Source: Bacteroidota bacterium (lineage in GTDB: Bacteria; Bacteroidota; Bacteroidia; Bacteroidales; F082). Taken from it: a stretch of 14,880 nt of DNA. The notes under the pieces are model-generated. The model ran no database searches. It was not told where the DNA came from and worked only from the letters and a program-made list of their open reading frames with translations. Within the stretch, counting starts at the first letter, position 1. Each line of letters starts with the position of its first letter. Both the position numbers and the translations under genes were made by a program. The DNA is taken from positions 1 to 14,880 of the forward strand of contig NYYH01000038.1 of the NCBI GenBank assembly GCA_002686705.1. The letters are read 5' to 3'. Positions 7,575-14,880 of the stretch are shown piece by piece.

Positions 7575-8675
7575 GTGCCTAATGACCTGCTTAAATATCA
7601 AATTTCGTTAACTTTAATTCCTGGAATAGGTGATATTGTTGGAAAAAAACTGATAGCATATTGCGGTGGAGTTGAAGCTGTTTTTAAAGAAAACAAAAAT
7701 GCGCTAATGAAAATTCCTGGAATTGGCAGTTCCACAGTAAACAGTATTATTAGTCAGAAGGTACTCCACAAAGCGGAATCCGAGATTAGTTTCATTGAGA
7801 AGAATAACATAAAAGCACTTTTTTACACTGACCCTGATTACCCTGCAAGACTTTTGAATTGCGAAGATGGGCCTTTATTACTTTATTATAAAGGTAATGC
7901 TGATCTGAATGTTCCCCGTGTAATTGGTTTTGTTGGGACAAGGAAGGCTACAAATGAAGGCAAAGTAAACTGCGAACGCATGATTAAAGGGCTCAGTTCT
8001 AAAGGCGTTTTAGTGGTTAGTGGTTTGGCATATGGTATTGATAGTTATTCTCATAAAGCAGCATTGGATGATGGCTTACAAACTGTAGCTGTTCTAGGCC
8101 ATGGATTAGACCGGATATATCCGTCACAAAACAAAAAATTAGCCGCAAAAATGATCGATAATGGTGGGTTGTTAACCGAATTTTTGACTAAAACTAATCC
8201 CGATCGTGAAAACTTTCCAAAGCGTAATAGAATAGTTGCAGGTATGTGTGATGCAATTTTAGTTGTAGAGTCTGGTATTAGGGGAGGTGCTATGATAACT
8301 GCCGGATTGGCAAACTCATATAATCGCGATGTTTTTGCTGTTCCTGGTCGTGTTAATGATGAATACTCTAAGGGTTGTAATATGCTTATAAAATCAACCA
8401 GAGCTGCATTAGCAGAAACGGAAAAAGATATTGCCTATATTATGGGTTGGGATGATATAAAAGTTGATGTTAAAGAGCAAAGAGATCTATTTCTTCAGCT
8501 TACACAAACACAAAAATTGGTTTATGACATAATTGAAGAGACTAAAGAAATTAGTATTGACAAGCTGGTAATTCAATCAGCTTTACCCGCCTCAAAAGTT
8601 GCCTCTACTTTGCTTACTCTTGAGTTTGAAGGTTTAATACAAAGTTTACCTGGCAAGCTTTACAAAACATATTAA
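7575..8675 (+). CDS. dprA: DNA-processing protein DprA (Smf)
   Basis: DprA is a cytoplasmic protein that binds incoming single-stranded DNA and loads RecA during natural transformation. In this 366-residue protein, residues ~12-60 hold helix-hairpin-helix signals (LIPGIGDIVGKKLI, MKIPGIGSSTVNSI). Residues ~115-275 form the Rossmann-like core with FVGTRKAT (119-126), SGLAYGID (149-156), LGHGLD (174-179), FPKRNRIVAG (214-223) and ESGIRGGAM (232-240). The C-terminus (~305-366) is a winged-helix-like domain ending EGLIQSLPGKLYK, as in many DprA proteins. The GTG start is forced: a stop in the same frame lies at 7569-7571, the next Met is residue 43, and the family N-terminus begins here. The presence of dprA is compatible with natural transformation, but no other competence gene is in the window. 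Confidence 0.96.
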   Translation: MPNDLLKYQISLTLIPGIGDIVGKKLIAYCGGVEAVFKENKNALMKIPGIGSSTVNSIISQKVLHKAESEISFIEKNNIKALFYTDPDYPARLLNCEDGPLLLYYKGNADLNVPRVIGFVGTRKATNEGKVNCERMIKGLSSKGVLVVSGLAYGIDSYSHKAALDDGLQTVAVLGHGLDRIYPSQNKKLAAKMIDNGGLLTEFLTKTNPDRENFPKRNRIVAGMCDAILVVESGIRGGAMITAGLANSYNRDVFAVPGRVNDEYSKGCNMLIKSTRAALAETEKDIAYIMGWDDIKVDVKEQRDLFLQLTQTQKLVYDIIEETKEISIDKLVIQSALPASKVASTLLTLEFEGLIQSLPGKLYKTY

Positions 8676-8790
8676 AGTTGTTTAAGAAGCTCCATTTAGA
8701 GTTATTTGTTAGCTAAGTTACAAATTGGTTTGTTAGCATTATTAGGCTGTGATGGGCTTTGAAAACACTAATCCAGGATAAAAAAAGTGT

Positions 8791-8798
8791 TATTTTTG
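8791..8798 (+). promoter_or_regulatory. Possible -7 box for the gldF operon
   Basis: TATTTTTG matches TAnnTTTG 22 bases before the gldF ATG. The nearest upstream TTG (8759-8761) is 29 bases away, too far for a standard -33 element. The 145-base gap after dprA and this box suggest a separate transcript starting here. Confidence 0.45.
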
Positions 8799-8820
8799 TA
8801 CCGCTATTAATAGCAAAAAT

Positions 8821-9552
8821 ATGTTTGCTTTATATTTAAAAGAAATAAGGGCTTTCTTGAGTTCCATTACCGGATATGTTGTAATACTTGTTTTTTTAAT
8901 TACAACAGGATTATTTTTATGGTTTTTCCCATCCGACTTCAATATATTGGATTATGGATATGCAAATCTTGACGGGCTCTTCATAGTTGCACCTATTGTT
9001 TTCTTGTTTCTGGTGCCTGCAGTTACAATGCGTTCATTTGCTGAAGAAAAGAAAAGTGGTACCATTGAATTGTTATTTAGCAGGCCGTTATCTGATATGC
9101 AGATAATTACAGCAAAATTTTTTGCTGCTGTTACATTAATTGTATTTTCTTTATTGCCAACCCTTGTTTACTTTTTTTCGGTTTATCAGCTTGGGTTTCC
9201 ACCTGGTAACCTCGATGCTGGAAGCATTTGGGGTTCGTATATAGGTTTGTTGTTTCTTGGCGCAGTGTTTGCATCGGTAGGAGTTTTTTCATCATCAGTA
9301 ACTGATAATCAAGTAATATCATTCATACTTGCAATTATATTATGCGCATTTTTATATCTAGGGTTTGAGTTTATCTATTCACTCGATTTATTAGGAAGTA
9401 TTGATTTATTCATTAGATCTCTGGGGATTAGCGCACATTATAGCTCAATAAGCCGCGGTGTAGTTGATACACGTGATATCATATTTTTTGTGAGTGTAAT
9501 CGTACTATTTTTATTTCTCACTAATTTTTCATTATCAAAGCGTAAGTGGTAA
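8821..9552 (+). CDS. gldF: GldF-type ABC transporter permease
   Basis: This is an inner-membrane permease of the ABC-2 type, 243 residues. Six membrane segments can be seen at ~18-36, 53-70, 99-121, 138-160, 165-184 and 219-236. Between segments 2 and 3, RSFAEEKKSGTIELLFSRPLS (71-91) is the cytoplasmic coupling region typical of this group (E-E-K-x-x-G-T-x-E-L-L). GldF in Flavobacterium partners with the ATPase GldA and with GldG; loss of any of them affects gliding there. Homologs also occur in non-gliding Bacteroidota, so motility should not be concluded. gldG starts 13 bases after the stop. No ATPase gene is in the window, so GldA must be encoded elsewhere. Confidence 0.92.
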   Translation: MFALYLKEIRAFLSSITGYVVILVFLITTGLFLWFFPSDFNILDYGYANLDGLFIVAPIVFLFLVPAVTMRSFAEEKKSGTIELLFSRPLSDMQIITAKFFAAVTLIVFSLLPTLVYFFSVYQLGFPPGNLDAGSIWGSYIGLLFLGAVFASVGVFSSSVTDNQVISFILAIILCAFLYLGFEFIYSLDLLGSIDLFIRSLGISAHYSSISRGVVDTRDIIFFVSVIVLFLFLTNFSLSKRKW

Positions 9553-9565
9553 TACACAAAAGAAT

Positions 9566-11308
9566 ATGAAAGCCAATAAAAATAGCACGTTTAATCATTA
9601 TTTTGTGCAATTGCTAATTGTTGTTTCTATAATTATAGTTGTTAACATTATCAGTTCAAATATTTTTACACGAATTGATCTTACTAGCGAGAAAAGATAT
9701 ACACTTTCGGAATCAACTCAGGAACTACTTAAAAATGTTGATGACATTGTTTATTTCAGGGTGTTCTTGGATGGTGATTTTCCTGCTGGTTTCAAAAGGC
9801 TGAGACGTGAAACCAAAGAACTTCTTAACGAATTTAGGGCATACAATAAGAATATTGAGTATGAATTTATTAATCCTTCATCAAGTGAAAATGTTAAGGA
9901 GCGGAATGAAACATATCAGCTTCTTATGGAACAAGGACTTAATCCAACAAATTTGCAGGTAAAAACAAAAGGTGGATTAGATCAACAAGTAATTTTCCCG
10001 GGAGCTCTGGTTAGTTATCAGAATAATGAAATGCCTGTTGAATTACTTGATGCACAAATTAATGCACCTCCTGAGGCTGCTTTAAACAATTCGATTCAGA
10101 ACCTCGAGTTCAAATTTGCCAGTGTGATTAGTAGACTAATAAAAAGTGTTAAACCAAATATAGCATTTATTGAAGGCCATGGGGAGCTGGATGATCAGGA
10201 AACCCATGACATCACTCTTGCTTTGCAAGATAACTACATGGTTGATAGACTAACAATAGATGATAAAATAAACTCATTGGTTGAAAGATCACTTATTGAT
10301 TCAGCAACACAAGAATTTAATATTCGTCCAAAGTATGCAGCAATAATAATTGCAAAACCTGATTCTGTTTTTTCTCAAAAGGATAAGTTTATTATCGACC
10401 AATACATAATGTATGGTGGTAAAGTAATGTGGCTTCTCGATCCTGTTTTTGCAAGTATGGATAGTATTCAAAATAAAGAAAATACGGTTTCAGTTGAAAA
10501 TGACGTTGACCTCCAAACTCAACTTTTCAATTATGGAGTGAGATTAAATAGAAATCTTGTATTAGATCTCAACGGACTCCCAATTCCTATCCGTACAGGT
10601 CAGGTTGGTGGTCAGGCACAAATTGATTTTTTTCCTTGGTATTATTTTCCGGTTATAATGCCAACATTGCAGCATCCAATAGTGAAGAATTTAAACGCTC
10701 TGAAAACTCAGTTTGTAAGTAGTCTTGACACTACATCTGCTAAAAATGTAAGAAAAACAATTCTTTTAAAAACATCAGATTATTCGAGAGCAGAAGCAGT
10801 GCCTTCGATGATAAGTCTTAGGTTACTTACGGAAGAACCAGACGTAATAAAGTATCCTGGTCCACCACAAGCCATTGCTGTACTTCTCGAAGGCGAATTC
10901 CAATCGGATTTTAGAAATAGACTTCCACAAGCGATTACATCAGATAAGGAAATTGGTTTTAAGGAGAAAAGTGTACTAACAAGTATGATTGTTGTTAGTG
11001 ATGGTGATATTATTAAAAACCAGTTTCATATACCGCAAGGATATCCGTTGCCACTTGGTTTCGACCAGTTTACAGGAGAAACTTTTGGCAATAAAGATTT
11101 TATACTTAATGCATTGAATTTTCTTACTGACGGCCCCGGATTAATTTCATTACGGTCGAGGGAAATGAAATTAAGATTACTTGATAAAACTAAAATAAGT
11201 TCAAATCGCATTACTTGGCAGTTGGTTAATTTGTTGGTTCCGGTGATATTTGTACTTCTAATCGGTGTACTATTAGTTTGGCTTAGAAAAAGAAAGTACT
11301 CGAGATAA
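9566..11308 (+). CDS. gldG: GldG-type ABC transporter auxiliary protein
   Basis: This is a 580-residue protein of the GldG family (ABC-type system auxiliary component, COG3225-like). It has a single N-terminal membrane segment (~13-32), a large domain facing the periplasm, and a C-terminal membrane segment (~552-573) followed by a basic tail (RKRKYSR). Just after the first segment comes RIDLTSEKRYTLSEST (36-51), a typical start of the GldG domain. IEGHGELDD (202-210) is another family landmark. It is predicted to work in the inner membrane with GldF and a separately encoded ATPase; the transported substrate or mechanical role is not established. It is flanked by gldF (13 bases upstream) and the DUF4340 gene (8 bases downstream), so one transcript is likely. 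Confidence 0.92.
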   Translation: MKANKNSTFNHYFVQLLIVVSIIIVVNIISSNIFTRIDLTSEKRYTLSESTQELLKNVDDIVYFRVFLDGDFPAGFKRLRRETKELLNEFRAYNKNIEYEFINPSSSENVKERNETYQLLMEQGLNPTNLQVKTKGGLDQQVIFPGALVSYQNNEMPVELLDAQINAPPEAALNNSIQNLEFKFASVISRLIKSVKPNIAFIEGHGELDDQETHDITLALQDNYMVDRLTIDDKINSLVERSLIDSATQEFNIRPKYAAIIIAKPDSVFSQKDKFIIDQYIMYGGKVMWLLDPVFASMDSIQNKENTVSVENDVDLQTQLFNYGVRLNRNLVLDLNGLPIPIRTGQVGGQAQIDFFPWYYFPVIMPTLQHPIVKNLNALKTQFVSSLDTTSAKNVRKTILLKTSDYSRAEAVPSMISLRLLTEEPDVIKYPGPPQAIAVLLEGEFQSDFRNRLPQAITSDKEIGFKEKSVLTSMIVVSDGDIIKNQFHIPQGYPLPLGFDQFTGETFGNKDFILNALNFLTDGPGLISLRSREMKLRLLDKTKISSNRITWQLVNLLVPVIFVLLIGVLLVWLRKRKYSR

Positions 11309-11316
11309 TAAAAGTT

Positions 11317-12378
11317 ATGAAAAATAAAAAATTAATAATTCTCGCCATTATACTTGCTCCTGCTGCTATATGGATATTAATGCAAAATGATAGTAGCACA
11401 TTAAAGGAGAGCGAATCTGAATTTGCAATAAGTGATACTTCCGCGGTTACAAAAATTTTTATTGCTGATAAGCAGAATAATTCTGTTTTATTAGAAAGAA
11501 CAGCTAATGGTTGGATCCTGGATGGTAAATATAGTACCAATCCTAGAGTAGTTGAAATTCTCCTGGAAACCATGAGACGATTAAAAGTTAAGTCACCTGT
11601 TCCAAAAGCTGCCCGTGATAATATTGTTAAACGAATGTCAAGTATTGGTAGAAAGGTTGAAGTTTATCAAAAAGCACATTGGATAAATCTTTTCGACAAG
11701 TACAAAATGTTTCCTTACGAGAAGTTATCAAAAGTTTACTATGTGGGAGATGTTACACCTAACAATCTTGGTACTTATATGCTTATGGAGGATGCCGCTG
11801 ACCCATATGTAATACATATTCCTGGTTTTAGAGGATTCCTTACTCCTCGCTTTTCTCCAATACCCGATGATTGGAAAAGTCATCAGGTTTTTAATCATAA
11901 TCTTGCGGATATTATAAGTATTTCGATGGAATTTCTAGAAATCCCGGATGAAAGTTTCAGAGTGGATATTTCGGATTCCGATGGTAGTTATAAGCTAATT
12001 AAACTTAGTGATAAAGAGAATATTAGCAGATTCGACACTCTTAGGTTGTTAAACTTTCTTACCTCATTCAGCGATCTTCGATATGAATCAAGATTAAATA
12101 ACCTAATGTCTCCAATAACTATCGACTCTATCATGCAATCTGATCCAATGTTTGAAGTAACTCTTGTTGATGATAAAAAGGATACAACTTATATAATAAC
12201 TTACATGAAAGGAACTTTGTCACAGGAGGTGAAAGACGAAATCTACAACAAACTGGTACCTGATGATCGCGATAGATTTTATGCCTTAATTAATAACGGG
12301 GAGGATTTTGTTTTAATGCAGTACTATACGTTTGACAAAATTCTGTATCCGCTCAGTTATTATAAGACTACAGATTGA
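11317..12378 (+). CDS. DUF4340 domain membrane-anchored protein
   Basis: This 353-residue protein has a short basic start and one N-terminal membrane segment (~5-22: LIILAIILAPAAIWILM). The rest is predicted to be periplasmic. There is no lipobox Cys, so the segment probably remains as an anchor. The segment after it, around VTKIFIADKQNNSVLLERTANGWILDGKY, then residues that line up with PVPKAARDNIVKRMSSIGRKVEVYQ, matches the usual layout of DUF4340 proteins. These are commonly found beside GldG-like (COG3225) ABC genes in several phyla. The 8-base spacing to gldG supports it being an accessory part of the same system. Its biochemical role is unknown. Confidence 0.78.
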   Translation: MKNKKLIILAIILAPAAIWILMQNDSSTLKESESEFAISDTSAVTKIFIADKQNNSVLLERTANGWILDGKYSTNPRVVEILLETMRRLKVKSPVPKAARDNIVKRMSSIGRKVEVYQKAHWINLFDKYKMFPYEKLSKVYYVGDVTPNNLGTYMLMEDAADPYVIHIPGFRGFLTPRFSPIPDDWKSHQVFNHNLADIISISMEFLEIPDESFRVDISDSDGSYKLIKLSDKENISRFDTLRLLNFLTSFSDLRYESRLNNLMSPITIDSIMQSDPMFEVTLVDDKKDTTYIITYMKGTLSQEVKDEIYNKLVPDDRDRFYALINNGEDFVLMQYYTFDKILYPLSYYKTTD

Positions 12379-12433
12379 TTCTTTTCCGGCATTCATAAAC
12401 TGAATTAGTATTATTTTTACGGAAAAAGTAACT

Positions 12434-13492
12434 ATGCTGGAAGCCTTTACAAAAAAGCACACCTTTTATTTTAAGCAACCGGGAGGTACATCCAGGGGAG
12501 TATTAAAATCAAAAGACTCTTGGTTTATCTTCGTTTATAATATCGATGAGCCTCAGATTAAAGGAATTGGTGAATGTAGCATAATACAAGGTTTAAGTAT
12601 TGATGAGCGTCCCGATTTTGAACAAAAACTAAATCAGGTTTGCAATGATATCAACAATTACAAGTACTGGTTAGACGAAGGACTGGTCGGGTTTCCTTCT
12701 ATCAGATTTGGTGTTGAAATGGCAATTAAAGATTTATTTGCTGGTGGCACCAAATTATTGTTTCCTTCATTATTTACTGAGGGTAAAGGCGAGATTTCTA
12801 TTAATGGACTTGTGTGGATGGGAGATTTTGAGGAAATGAGGAAAAGGATTATTCACAAGATTGAATCTGGTTATAGCTGTGTAAAAGTAAAGATAGGTGC
12901 GATAAATTTTGAAGATGAATTGAGGTTGCTAAAATTAATCAGGAATGATTTTACTGAAAAAGATATTGAACTTCGGCTAGATGCTAATGGTGCATTTTCA
13001 TATGAGGAGGCTTTAGATAAGATAAGTAGGTTATCTGAATTTGCAATTCATTCAATTGAACAACCTATTAAGCAGCAACAATGGAAAAACATGGCTGACC
13101 TTTGTAACAAATCTTCAATTCCAATTGCTCTTGACGAAGAACTAATTGGAGTTTGTCACATCGAGGATATTAGACAAATGTTAGATGTAATTAAACCTCA
13201 TTTTATAATCCTAAAACCGAGTTTTTTAGGTGGTTGGAAGCAAAGTCATATATTTATTGAAGAAGCAGAAAATAGAAATATTGGTTGGTGGGTTACCTCA
13301 GCGTTAGAGTCTAACATCGGCCTTAACGCGATTGCTCAATGGACATATACTTTACAAAATAACATACCACAAGGGTTAGGAACAGGACAAGTTTTCTCTA
13401 ACAATATACATTCACCACTCACTATTCTTAATTCAAGTTTAAATTATAATCCGTTAATTGGTTGGGACTTAACAGAATTAATAAATGTTTGA
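12434..13492 (+). CDS. menC: o-Succinylbenzoate synthase (MenC)
   Basis: The enzyme dehydrates SHCHC to o-succinylbenzoate in menaquinone synthesis, in the cytoplasm. It is an enolase-superfamily member of 352 residues. The capping domain covers about residues 1-115 and the barrel about 118-330. The expected catalytic set is present: Lys151-x-Lys153 (KVK), metal ligands Asp183 (RLDANGAF), Glu209 (SIEQP) and Asp234 (ALDEE), and Lys261 (ILKPSFLGG). These correspond in order to the K-x-K, D, E, D, K set of E. coli MenC. Related enzymes such as dipeptide epimerase or N-acylamino acid racemase share this set, but the overlap with menE makes MenC by far the best assignment. The 55 bases upstream hold only an imperfect -7 box (TATTTTTA, 12412-12419), so the gene may be read from its own weak promoter or from the gld operon. 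Confidence 0.93.
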   Translation: MLEAFTKKHTFYFKQPGGTSRGVLKSKDSWFIFVYNIDEPQIKGIGECSIIQGLSIDERPDFEQKLNQVCNDINNYKYWLDEGLVGFPSIRFGVEMAIKDLFAGGTKLLFPSLFTEGKGEISINGLVWMGDFEEMRKRIIHKIESGYSCVKVKIGAINFEDELRLLKLIRNDFTEKDIELRLDANGAFSYEEALDKISRLSEFAIHSIEQPIKQQQWKNMADLCNKSSIPIALDEELIGVCHIEDIRQMLDVIKPHFIILKPSFLGGWKQSHIFIEEAENRNIGWWVTSALESNIGLNAIAQWTYTLQNNIPQGLGTGQVFSNNIHSPLTILNSSLNYNPLIGWDLTELINV

Positions 13493-14606
13493 TAGTTATC
13501 CAATAGTACAAATACAAGGCATTTACTATAAAGTAGACGAACTCAAGTTATTGTGTAAAGAAAAGATTAGTAATTCACAGGTACAAAATTGGGAAAAAGA
13601 GATTTATTTATTTCTGCTAGAACTATTTTCATCTTCATTAACTATTAATGTTTCAACATCTGGATCATCTGGTTTTCCAAAAAAAATTGTTCTACAAAAA
13701 GAGCACTTGATAGCTAGCGCAAAGGCTACGATTAAGTTTTTCGATTTAAAAAAGGATGATACCATATGGCTGTGTTTACCTGTCGCATATATTGCCGGAA
13801 AAATGATGATTGTTCGATCAATTGTTGGAGGTCTTAATTTGCTTTATTGCAAGCCGAGCTCTATACCTCTTTATGACAAGAACACAAATGTGGATTTTGT
13901 TGCTATGGTACCAAATCAAATTTTTGAGATGCTGGAAACTGAGGTAGGCTTGAGACAATTATCAAAAATTAAGAAACTGCTTATTGGAGGATCAGAACTT
14001 TCCAATGAATTGGAAGAAAGTCTATTAGAAAGATCTTCTGTTAATGCTTGGCATTCTTATGGCATGACCGAAACAATTACTCATATTGCACTTTGTAAGC
14101 TATCAAGTGCGAACAAAAAAGGTGTCTTTAAACTATTGCCAGAAATTAGCGTTAGATTAAATAAGAACGAACAACTTATAATTAATGCTCCATCTGTCGG
14201 AGTATTTAATCTGGTAACTAATGATATTGCCAAGATAAATGAGGATGGATCATTTTTAATAATTGGAAGGTCAGATAATGTAATAATCAGTGGTGGCGTT
14301 AGTTTGTTTCCCGAAATTATTGAGCAAAAAATTGAAAAACACATTCCCAGCAACTTTTTTATTGGAGGTTTACCTGATGAAAAGTTAGGTGAGAAACTTA
14401 CTTTGTTTGTTGAAAGCAGTCCTGTTCATAATCGATTTAATGATTTATTGAAAGAAAATTTAGTGCAAGAATTGAGAAAGTTTGAAATACCTAAAGAAAT
14501 AATTTACTTGCCTGCTTTTTTAAGAACTGAAACAGGAAAGATAAAAAGAAGAGAAACTATAGCCAAATTTATAGACAGCAATAATTTGTCCGATCAAAGT
14601 AATTAA
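13485..14606 (+). CDS. menE: o-Succinylbenzoate-CoA ligase (MenE)
   Basis: MenE activates o-succinylbenzoate with ATP and joins it to CoA, the step after MenC. This 373-residue protein is an ANL-superfamily adenylating enzyme, shorter than E. coli MenE (about 450) because the N-terminal part is reduced. Motifs in order are the phosphate-binding loop STSGSSGFPKK (57-67), YGMTET (192-197), GRSDNVIISGG (261-271) and the C-terminal ETGKIKRRE (349-357), in which Lys352 is the likely catalytic lysine of the adenylation half-reaction. The ATG at 13485 lies inside the end of menC, giving an 8-base overlap typical of translational coupling. menD, menB, menA and menH are not in the window. Confidence 0.93.
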   Translation: MFDSYPIVQIQGIYYKVDELKLLCKEKISNSQVQNWEKEIYLFLLELFSSSLTINVSTSGSSGFPKKIVLQKEHLIASAKATIKFFDLKKDDTIWLCLPVAYIAGKMMIVRSIVGGLNLLYCKPSSIPLYDKNTNVDFVAMVPNQIFEMLETEVGLRQLSKIKKLLIGGSELSNELEESLLERSSVNAWHSYGMTETITHIALCKLSSANKKGVFKLLPEISVRLNKNEQLIINAPSVGVFNLVTNDIAKINEDGSFLIIGRSDNVIISGGVSLFPEIIEQKIEKHIPSNFFIGGLPDEKLGEKLTLFVESSPVHNRFNDLLKENLVQELRKFEIPKEIIYLPAFLRTETGKIKRRETIAKFIDSNNLSDQSN

Positions 14607-14707
14607 AAGTGGAATGATTATATATATTCAGAATCATAGAGTTACAGTTTACTAAATTTTTGTATTTTAGTGCACTATTTCTTAAAATGATATAACATTA
14701 AATAGGG

Positions 14708-14880
14708 ATGAGTACTTTAAACGATTTTGATTTTTCTGGGAAAGTAATCCTGATTGTTGAGGATACGGAAACGAGTAATCGATTCTATAATGCTGCTTTA
14801 AGTCGTACAAATGCAACATTACTTTGGGCTTTGGATGGCGAAGAAGCATTGGTTAGATTAAATGAGCATAAGGATATTGA
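14708..14880 (+). CDS. Response regulator receiver domain protein (3'-truncated)
   Basis: Fifty-seven codons are present before the window ends. The sequence KVILIVEDTETSNRFYNAALS is a typical first strand and helix of a CheY-like receiver domain, with the acidic pair Glu18-Asp19. ALDGEEALVRLNEHKDI then forms the second strand and helix. The phosphorylated Asp would lie just beyond the edge. It cannot be told whether the full gene is a single-domain regulator, a DNA-binding regulator or part of a hybrid kinase. The preceding gap of 101 bases has no clear terminator or -7 box. Start choice: the ATG at 14708 precedes the domain by about 11 residues. Confidence 0.8.
   Translation, partial: MSTLNDFDFSGKVILIVEDTETSNRFYNAALSRTNATLLWALDGEEALVRLNEHKDI

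Noticed and set aside
7540..7611. 23-codon open frame (ATG at 7540) overlapping the start of dprA
   Set aside because: It is short, has no family signal, and ends inside dprA; it is most likely chance, although a leader peptide cannot be excluded.
11283..11573. Minus-strand 96-codon open frame across the gldG/DUF4340 junction
   Set aside because: It covers two real genes with clear spacing; its hydrophobic end is the mirror of the membrane segment coding of the DUF4340 protein.
12382..12426. Inverted repeat TTTTCCG / CGGAAAA before menC
   Set aside because: Seven pairs with a 31-base loop and no T tract after it; too weak for a terminator or riboswitch claim.
14081..14353. Minus-strand 90-codon open frame inside menE
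   Set aside because: It overlaps conserved MenE motifs on the other strand and has no family resemblance or promoter.
14614..14637. Inverted repeat ATGATT / AATCAT after menE
   Set aside because: An AT-rich six-pair stem with a 12-base loop and no following T tract; not a convincing terminator.

Overview
The window looks like a chromosomal segment of a Bacteroidota bacterium, probably a Bacteroidales/Marinilabiliales-like or related marine-type lineage; the finer placement is inference. The evidence is AT-rich DNA, two proteins ending in type IX secretion (T9SS) sorting domains, gldF/gldG genes, menaquinone genes, almost no Shine-Dalgarno sequences, and several upstream boxes matching the Bacteroidota -7 consensus TAnnTTTG, two of them with a TTG at the right -33 distance.

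Layout. Positions 1-2782 (+) hold two tandem paralogous secreted proteins with Asp-box (BNR/sialidase-like) repeats and T9SS C-terminal domains; the first is cut by the window edge. A strong hairpin terminator and a good promoter separate them. Positions 2799-7414 (-) hold five genes. In transcription order they are a GT28/MurG-like glycosyltransferase, a YbaN/DUF454 membrane protein, a hemerythrin-type di-iron protein, a LuxR-type regulator with a degenerate receiver domain, and prfC (release factor 3). From 7575 onward (+) come dprA, then gldF-gldG-DUF4340 protein, then menC-menE (overlapping by 8 bases), then the start of a CheY-like receiver gene that runs off the window.

How the genes work together. 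gldF, gldG and the DUF4340 gene are tightly spaced and probably encode the membrane parts of one ABC-type machine whose ATPase (GldA type) is not in the window. menC and menE encode consecutive steps of menaquinone synthesis (SHCHC to o-succinylbenzoate to OSB-CoA). The hemerythrin and regulator genes lie 8 bases apart and are probably a co-transcribed stress- or redox-related pair.

Most of the window is recognisable core gene content. I see no CRISPR array, tRNA, rRNA, insertion sequence or phage gene, and no clear undescribed multi-gene system. The best candidates for something under-described are the hemerythrin/degenerate-receiver pair and the tandem T9SS Asp-box paralogs.
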